This document shows positions 59,017-64,000 of a stretch of 64,000 bases of DNA, piece after piece (the first letter of the stretch is position 1; each line of letters starts with the position of its first letter). The translations under genes and the position numbers were made by a program. The stretch is taken from NCBI RefSeq assembly GCF_007096885.1, contig NZ_VJNO01000021.1, forward strand, positions 1 to 64,000, in the 5' to 3' direction. Below the pieces are notes generated by a model. It was given only the letters and a program-made list of their open reading frames with translations, was not told the origin of the DNA and did no database searches. Source of the DNA: Streptomyces sp. 130. Lineage in GTDB: Bacteria > Actinomycetota > Actinomycetes > Streptomycetales > Streptomycetaceae.

Positions 59017-59676
59017 TCACACGAGACCGGCCAGCCATCCGGCGACGGCCGCGGTGAGGATCCCCATCGCCCGCTCCTCGGTGAGCCCGGACTTCTTCGG
59101 TACGGCGAAGCCGTGGTCGCCGTACGGCACTTCGGTGATCCGGTAGTCGCCGGGCGGGAATTCGGCGGGCTTCCCGAACGGGTCGTTGCCGCCCTGGACG
59201 ACGAGCGCGTCCACCCCGCAGCCCAGCAGCTCGTCGGCGCGGGTCTTCTCGGGGCGGCCCGGCGGGTGCAGCGGAAAGCTGAGCGCGAGGACCGCCCGGG
59301 CGCCGAGCTCCGCGGCGGTGCGGCAGGCCACGCGGGCCCCGGCGCTGCGTCCCCCGGCGACGACCGGCGGCCCCGGGGCGGCGAGGGCCGGCCAGACTCC
59401 GCGCCAGCCGGTGTCCAGGGTCTTCGGGGCGGGCGCCAGCTTCTTGCCGGCCACCCGCCAGGGCTGCTCCACGAGGGCGACGCTCACGCCGTACGCGGGC
59501 AGGGCGGCGCCGAGGGCCTTGAGGTCGCGGGCCTCGATGCCGCCGCCGGCACCGTGGCCGAGGGCGAGCACGAGGCGCGGGGCGGGGGCGGCGAGCCAGG
59601 TGACGCGGGCGGGGCCGGCCCCGGTCTCGACGGTCTCGGCGCGGGGGGTCACGTCGTCGGTGTTCACGGCGCCCAT
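59017..59676 (-). CDS. Alpha/beta-hydrolase of the KANL3/Tex30-like family
   Basis: A 219-residue alpha/beta-hydrolase. LGHGAGGGIEARDLKALGAA forms the oxyanion region, GGRSAGARVACRTA the nucleophile elbow (GxSxG), and GGNDPFGKPAEF and GDHGFAVPKKSGL supply Asp and His. Substrate unknown; small esters or dienelactone-like compounds are possible. ATG 59676 and GTG 59667 are both possible starts. It is the gene just upstream of sigR. Confidence 0.82.
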   Translation of the reverse strand: MGAVNTDDVTPRAETVETGAGPARVTWLAAPAPRLVLALGHGAGGGIEARDLKALGAALPAYGVSVALVEQPWRVAGKKLAPAPKTLDTGWRGVWPALAAPGPPVVAGGRSAGARVACRTAAELGARAVLALSFPLHPPGRPEKTRADELLGCGVDALVVQGGNDPFGKPAEFPPGDYRITEVPYGDHGFAVPKKSGLTEERAMGILTAAVAGWLAGLV

Positions 59677-59732
59677 CCAACCAACACCCGGCGGGCGGTA
59701 CGGGGATGGCGCGTGGCCCCGGCCCGCGTGGT

Positions 59733-60548
59733 TCAGAAGAGGGTGCCCACCTCGGGCTCGGCCAGCTCGTCCTTCAGCTCGGGGCCGTTGTTGCGGACGT
59801 TGCTGACGGCGGTCGCGACCGGGTAGGCGCGCATCAGGCCGGGCGGCGGCGGTGCGAGCAGGGCCCGCAGCTCCTCGATGTCGGTGCGCGAGGGGTCCAG
59901 CCAGTCGTCCCAGCGGTCCGGGGTGAGCATCAGCGGCATCCGGGGGTGGATCTCGGAGAGCGAGGCCGGTCCGCCGGCGGGGGCGACGGCGAGCGGACCG
60001 GTCTCCGCCTCGGTGGTGATCACCGAGCAGGTGACCCACCACGCCTGCGGGTGGTCGTCGGGCAGGGTGCGGTCGCGCCAGAACTCGTACAGGCCGGCCA
60101 TCGCGAAGACCGAGCCGTCGGCCGGGGTCACGAAATAGGGCTGCTTGCGGGGGCGCTTGCGGCGCCCCTTCTCCTCCAGCTGCCGTTCCTCGGCGCCGGT
60201 CACCCACTCGTAATAGCCGTCGGCGGGCAGGATGCAGCGCCGGGAGGCGAAGGGGCGGCGGAAGGACGGCTTCTCGTGGACGGTCTCGGCCCGGGCGTTG
60301 ATCATCCGGGCGGCGCCCTCCGGGTTCTTGGCCCAGGACGGGACGAGCCCCCATCTCAGTGCCCGCATCTGGCGAACCGGGCGCTGGTCGTCCGCGTCTT
60401 TCACAGGACGTTCCAGGATGGCGTAGACCTCCTTGGTCGGCGCCACGTTGTAGTCGGGCTCCAGTGTCTCGGCCGGTTCCCACTTCTCCACCTGGAAGAG
60501 TCCGGTCAGGTCCTCGGGCCGCCGACTCGCTGCATACCGTCCGCACAT
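59733..60548 (-). CDS. SRAP-domain abasic-site-binding protein (YedK/HMCES-like)
   Basis: A 271-residue SOS-response-associated peptidase. MCGRYA places Cys2, which after Met removal forms a covalent thiazolidine with abasic sites in single-stranded DNA. NARAETVHEKPSFR, ILPADGYYEW and EIHPRMPLML supply the catalytic Asn, Glu and His. It shields abasic sites at replication forks. An insertion rich in Arg/Lys (about 125-140, EEKGRRKRPRKQ) is common in actinobacteria. Divergent from the M50 gene. Confidence 0.93.
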   Translation of the reverse strand: MCGRYAASRRPEDLTGLFQVEKWEPAETLEPDYNVAPTKEVYAILERPVKDADDQRPVRQMRALRWGLVPSWAKNPEGAARMINARAETVHEKPSFRRPFASRRCILPADGYYEWVTGAEERQLEEKGRRKRPRKQPYFVTPADGSVFAMAGLYEFWRDRTLPDDHPQAWWVTCSVITTEAETGPLAVAPAGGPASLSEIHPRMPLMLTPDRWDDWLDPSRTDIEELRALLAPPPPGLMRAYPVATAVSNVRNNGPELKDELAEPEVGTLF

Positions 60549-60613
60549 AAGTGCCAGACTGCCACGACCGCCGTCCCGAACGGACCCCGATCCGGTAAGG
60601 AGCCGCCCGCCCC

Positions 60614-61327
60614 ATGGACAGCACCGATCTCGGCAACCTGTGGGACCGCGTCACCGGCACCCAGCCCGCCCCGGAGCAGTGGCTGGTGGTGGTGACCGCG
60701 ACGGCGGCGCTGATCGCGGTCGTCCCGAACGTCCTGTGGCGGTTGTCCCGGAACACGATCACCATCGCCCACGAGGGCGGCCACGGACTGGTGGCGCTGC
60801 TCTCCGGCCGGCAGCTCTCGGGCATCCGGCTGCACTCGGACACCAGCGGGCTGACCGTGAGCCGGGGCAGGCCGACCGGGATCGGCATGGTGCTGACCGC
60901 CGCGGCGGGCTACACCGCGCCCTCGCTGCTCGGGCTCGGCGGCGCCTGGCTGCTGGTGGACGGCCGGATCACGCTGCTGCTGTGGCTGGCGACCGCCCTG
61001 CTCGCGGTGATGCTGGTGATGATCCGCAATGTGTACGGGGCGCTGTCCGTGATCCTCACCGGCTCGGTGTTCCTGCTGGTCTCCTGGCTGGCCTCGCCCG
61101 CCTGGCAGTCCCTGTTCGCGTACAGCGTGGTCTGGTTCCTGCTGCTGGGCGGCGTACGCCCGGTGTTCGAGCTCCAGTCGAAGCGGCGGCGCGGCGGGGC
61201 GCCGGACTCGGACGCGGACCAGCTGTCCCGGCTGACCGACGTCCCGGCGGCGCTGTGGCTGTTCCTCTTCCACGCGGTGTCGCTGTGCTCCCTGATCGGC
61301 GGCGGGCGCTGGCTGCTGGGCCTGTGA
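60614..61327 (+). CDS. M50-family intramembrane metalloprotease
   Basis: A 237-residue membrane protein with about six helices. The zinc motif TIAHEGGHGLVALLSG (H53, E54, H57) matches the HExxH of M50B-like peptidases. GMVLTAAAGYTAPSLLGLGG and NVYGALSVILTGSV are helix landmarks. The third ligand (an NPDG-like motif) is not obvious, so activity is probable rather than certain. It stands directly before aroA. Confidence 0.82.
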   Translation: MDSTDLGNLWDRVTGTQPAPEQWLVVVTATAALIAVVPNVLWRLSRNTITIAHEGGHGLVALLSGRQLSGIRLHSDTSGLTVSRGRPTGIGMVLTAAAGYTAPSLLGLGGAWLLVDGRITLLLWLATALLAVMLVMIRNVYGALSVILTGSVFLLVSWLASPAWQSLFAYSVVWFLLLGGVRPVFELQSKRRRGGAPDSDADQLSRLTDVPAALWLFLFHAVSLCSLIGGGRWLLGL

Positions 61328-61374
61328 CGGGCTGTGACCGGGCTCACCTCCGCCCGAACCTCTAAAGTGAGCGC

Positions 61375-62724
61375 ATGACCGAAAGCGCCGTGCACCCCGC
61401 CCTCTGGCCCGCCCCCTTCGCGAGCGGGGCCGTCGACGCGACCGTCACGGTGCCCGGTTCCAAGTCGGTCACCAACCGCGCGCTGGTGCTCGCCGCCCTC
61501 TCCTCGGAGCCCGGCTGGCTGCGCCGCCCGCTGCGCTCCCGGGACACCCTGCTGATGGCGGACGCGCTGCGCGCGATGGGCGTACGCATCGAGGAGACGG
61601 TGTCCTCCAGCTCCTCGGCGACCGGCGCGGCCGGTGCTCCGGAGGCCGCGGGCGAGGCGTGGCGGGTCATCCCGGCCCCCCTGCACGGCCCGGTCACCGT
61701 CGACGTCGGCAACGCCGGTACGGTCATGCGCTTCCTGCCCCCGGTGGCCGCGCTCGCCGAGGGACCCGTTCGCTTCGACGGCGACCCCCGCTCCTACGAG
61801 CGCCCGCTGACCGGGGTGATCGAGGCCCTGCGGGTCCTCGGTGCCCGGATCGACGACGACTCCCGGGGCTCGCTGCCGATGACCGTGCACGGCGGCGGCG
61901 CGCTGGACGGCGGCCCGGTCGAGATCGACGCCTCCTCGTCCTCCCAGTTCGTCTCGGCGCTGCTGCTGTCCGCGCCGCGCTTCAACCAGGGCGTGGAGGT
62001 CCGGCACACCGGCGACCGGCTGCCGTCCATGCCGCACATCCGGATGACCGTCGACATGCTCCGGGCCGTCGGCGCGCAGGTGGACGAGCCGGAGACCGGC
62101 GGCGAGCCGAACGTCTGGCGGGTCTCCCCCTCGGCGCTCCTCGGCCGCGACCTGACCGTCGAGCCGGACCTGTCCAACGCCCAGCCGTTCCTGGCGGCGG
62201 CGCTGGTCACGGGCGGCCGGGTGACCATCCCGGACTGGCCGGCGCGCACCACGCAGCCCGGTGACGCGCTGCGCGAGATCTTCACCGAGATGGGCGGCGG
62301 CTGCGAGCTCACCGAGCACGGGCTGACCTTCACCGGCTCCGGCCGCGTCCACGGCATCGACGTGGACCTCTCCGAGGTCGGCGAGCTGACCCCGGGCATC
62401 GCCGCCGTCGCCGCCCTGGCCGACTCCCCCTCCACGCTGCGGGGCGTCGCCCATCTGCGGCTGCACGAGACGGACCGGCTGGCCGCGCTCACCAAGGAGA
62501 TCAACGAGCTGGGCGGCGACGTCACCGAGACGGCGGACGGCCTGCGCATCCGCCCGCGCCCGCTGCACGGCGGCACCTTCCGTACGTACGACGACCACCG
62601 GATGGCCACCGCGGGGGCGGTCATCGGCCTTGCCGTCCCCGGAGTGGAGATCGAGAACGTGGCGACGACCGCCAAGACCCTGCCGGACTTCCCGCAGATG
62701 TGGACCGGAATGCTCGGGGCCTGA
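61375..62724 (+). CDS. aroA: 5-enolpyruvylshikimate-3-phosphate synthase
   Basis: A 449-residue enzyme of the shikimate pathway that joins shikimate-3-phosphate with PEP. TVPGSKSVTNRALVLAALSS and VDVGNAGTVMRFLPPVAALA bind the substrates; the latter differs from the usual GNAGTAMRP by Val and Phe. RLHETDRLAALTKEINELGG and TYDDHRMATAGAVIGLAVPG close the active site. A Ser-rich insertion (VSSSSSATGAAG) falls at residues 78-90. Followed by rsgA after three bases. Confidence 0.94.
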   Translation: MTESAVHPALWPAPFASGAVDATVTVPGSKSVTNRALVLAALSSEPGWLRRPLRSRDTLLMADALRAMGVRIEETVSSSSSATGAAGAPEAAGEAWRVIPAPLHGPVTVDVGNAGTVMRFLPPVAALAEGPVRFDGDPRSYERPLTGVIEALRVLGARIDDDSRGSLPMTVHGGGALDGGPVEIDASSSSQFVSALLLSAPRFNQGVEVRHTGDRLPSMPHIRMTVDMLRAVGAQVDEPETGGEPNVWRVSPSALLGRDLTVEPDLSNAQPFLAAALVTGGRVTIPDWPARTTQPGDALREIFTEMGGGCELTEHGLTFTGSGRVHGIDVDLSEVGELTPGIAAVAALADSPSTLRGVAHLRLHETDRLAALTKEINELGGDVTETADGLRIRPRPLHGGTFRTYDDHRMATAGAVIGLAVPGVEIENVATTAKTLPDFPQMWTGMLGA

Positions 62725-62727
62725 GAC

Positions 62728-63744
62728 ATGCGCCGCTACGGCAAGAACCCCGACGAGGACGACATCCGCGTCCGCCCCAACCGCAAGGGCAACCGCCCGC
62801 GCACCCACATCCGGCCCAAGCACGAGGACGCCGAGGACGGCATGGTCCTCACCGTGGACCGGGGCCGCCTCACCGTCCTGGTCGGCGACCGCACGGTCGT
62901 CGCGATGAAGGCCCGCGAACTGGGCCGCAAGGCCGCGGTGGTGGGCGACACCGTGTCACTCGTCGGGGACCTGTCCGGCGACAAGGACACCCTCGCCCGG
63001 ATCGTCCGCATCGGTGAGCGGCGCTCGGTGCTGCGCCGGACGGCGGACGACGACGACCCGTTCGAGCGGGTGGTCGTGGCCAACGCGGACCAGCTGGCGA
63101 TCGTGACCGCGCTGGCCGATCCGGAACCGCGTCCGCGCATGATCGACCGGTGCCTGGTCGCCGCGTACGACGGGGGGCTCTCCCCGCTCCTGGTGCTGAC
63201 CAAGTCCGACCTGGCGTCCCCGGACACGCTGCTGGGCGCGTACACCCCGCTGGGGGTGCCGTTCGTCGTCACCAGCCGCGAGGAGCTGGAGAACGGGGAC
63301 GCGGCCGACCGGGTCCGCGAGCAGCTCGACGGCCGGGTGACGGCCTTCGTCGGGCACTCGGGCGTCGGCAAGACCACGCTGGTCAACGCGCTGGTGCCGA
63401 AGGAGAAGCGGCGCACCACCGGGGTGGTGAACGCGGTGACCGGCCGGGGCCGGCACACCACCACGTCGGCGCTCGCGCTGCCGCTGCCCGGCTACCAGGG
63501 CTGGGTGATCGACACCCCCGGGGTGCGTTCGTTCGGGCTGAACCACATCGACCCGTCGCGCGTCATCAACGCCTTCCCGGACCTCCAGCCCGGTACGGAG
63601 GAGTGCCCGCGCGGCTGCACCCACGACAACCACGAACCGGAATGCGCGCTGGACGCCTGGGTGGCGGCGGGGCACGCGGACCCGGCCCGGCTGGACTCGC
63701 TGCGCCGGCTGCTCTCCACCCGTAACAGGCGCGAGGGCGACTGA
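62728..63744 (+). CDS. rsgA: Ribosome-maturation GTPase RsgA
   Basis: A 338-residue circularly permuted GTPase that checks the 30S subunit. An OB-fold domain (about 35-105) is followed by the G domain in permuted order: LTKSDL (G4), then GHSGVGKTTLVNAL (G1), GRHTTT (G2) and DTPGVRSFGL (G3). The C-terminal zinc knuckle is CPRGCTHDNHEPEC. A basic N-terminus (RVRPNRKGNRPRTHIRPKH) probably touches rRNA. Co-transcribed with aroA. Confidence 0.94.
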   Translation: MRRYGKNPDEDDIRVRPNRKGNRPRTHIRPKHEDAEDGMVLTVDRGRLTVLVGDRTVVAMKARELGRKAAVVGDTVSLVGDLSGDKDTLARIVRIGERRSVLRRTADDDDPFERVVVANADQLAIVTALADPEPRPRMIDRCLVAAYDGGLSPLLVLTKSDLASPDTLLGAYTPLGVPFVVTSREELENGDAADRVREQLDGRVTAFVGHSGVGKTTLVNALVPKEKRRTTGVVNAVTGRGRHTTTSALALPLPGYQGWVIDTPGVRSFGLNHIDPSRVINAFPDLQPGTEECPRGCTHDNHEPECALDAWVAAGHADPARLDSLRRLLSTRNRREGD

Positions 63745-63854
63745 TCGCCGACCGGGCCGGGAACGTTTGCGATCACTCGCTTCCGGTAAGTGCATAATCA
63801 CGCCCAGCGGCACCATTGGTGCGGGGCGGTCGGCGATGCGGGAGGGTGCGGACG

Positions 63855-64000
63855 ATGGCATGGCTGCTGGTCGTGGTCGCGGGACTTCTGGAGACCGGGT
63901 TCGCGGTCTGCCTGAAGCTCTCGCACGGCTTCTCCCGGCTGTGGCCGACCATCGCGTTCTGCGTCTTCGCGCTCGGCAGCTTCGGTCTGCTGACCCTGTC
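63855..64000 (+). CDS. Small multidrug resistance (SMR) efflux protein, start only
   Basis: The N-terminal 48 residues of an SMR-type protein. AWLLVVVAGLLETGFAVCLK carries the membrane-embedded glutamate (E14) of the SugE/EmrE family, and the second helix begins at WPTIAFCVFALGS. The gene runs past the right edge. Its 110-base upstream gap holds a small GCACC-ATT-GGTGC palindrome but no clear guanidine riboswitch. Confidence 0.85.
   Translation, partial: MAWLLVVVAGLLETGFAVCLKLSHGFSRLWPTIAFCVFALGSFGLLTL

Noticed and set aside
63745..63854. Guanidine (mini-ykkC) riboswitch before the SMR gene
   Set aside because: Such switches often precede SMR genes, but I could not find the paired hairpins with ACGR loops; only an unrelated GCACC/GGTGC palindrome is present.
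1..64000. CRISPR arrays, rRNA or tRNA genes
   Set aside because: No regularly spaced direct repeats with unique spacers, and no tRNA cloverleaf or rRNA core sequences, were seen on either strand.

Overview
This window is a stretch of Streptomyces chromosome. The evidence is very high GC with GC-rich third codon positions, many GTG starts and GTGA/ATGA coupled overlaps, and a marker set typical of the genus: Ni-superoxide dismutase with its protease, WblE, the SigH/UshX stress pair, DasR and the das chitobiose transporter, NrdABS under a cobalamin riboswitch, SigR/RsrA, and snapalysin. From memory, most of the order from sodX to aroA/rsgA matches the S. coelicolor SCO52xx core region read backwards. 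I saw no rRNA, tRNA or CRISPR array.

Layout. 0.07-2.2 kb: a SigE-type ECF sigma factor coupled to a membrane protein, then a CGNR-like regulator. 2.1-4.5 kb: the divergent sodX/sodN pair, split by a TnpB-only IS200/IS605-like element. 4.5-10.6 kb: an integrase fossil, then an arsenic-resistance island (arsC; arsR-acr3-flavin monooxygenase; a second arsR-arsN pair; a Cys-tailed flavoprotein) with a 15-bp minisatellite inside it. 10.7-24.4 kb: secreted and envelope functions (lipoprotein, M4 protease with its TrmB/LuxR regulator, NAD-binding enzymes, LysR/snapalysin pair, GntR/DUF1648 pair, polyprenyl synthase). 24.5-27.8 kb: a family 2B encapsulin shell gene, divergent from nsrR-hmp (NO sensing and detoxification). 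28-31.4 kb: amidase, PLP enzyme, Na+/H+ antiporter, UBP zinc finger. 31.6-38.3 kb: ushX-sigH, membrane protein, lipid kinase, wblE with a long leader, histidine kinase, SIS-domain protein. 38.4-47.3 kb: the aminosugar block (nagB, dasABCD, dasR) and a DUF3311/solute-symporter pair. 47.4-52.3 kb: B12 riboswitch and nrdABS. 52.4-58.9 kb: M15 carboxypeptidase, peptide deformylase, TPR protein, two HD-domain membrane proteins, rsrA-sigR. 59-64 kb: hydrolase, SRAP protein, M50 protease, aroA, rsgA and the start of an SMR efflux gene that runs off the right edge.

How the parts work together. N-acetylglucosamine and chitobiose sensing (DasR with several dre-like palindromes) sits beside its transport and catabolic genes, and two further dre-like sites lie in front of a histidine kinase and the symporter operon. 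Stress modules are dense: Ni-SOD (superoxide), NsrR/Hmp (NO), SigR/RsrA (thiol oxidation), SigH/UshX (osmotic and developmental), and two separate ArsR circuits. The most unusual items are the encapsulin beside a polyprenyl synthase, with two long perfect stem-loops between them, and the element that has split the sodX/sodN control region. The left 68 bases are too short to assign; a GTG overlapping the first gene's stop may start a coupled gene that leaves the window.
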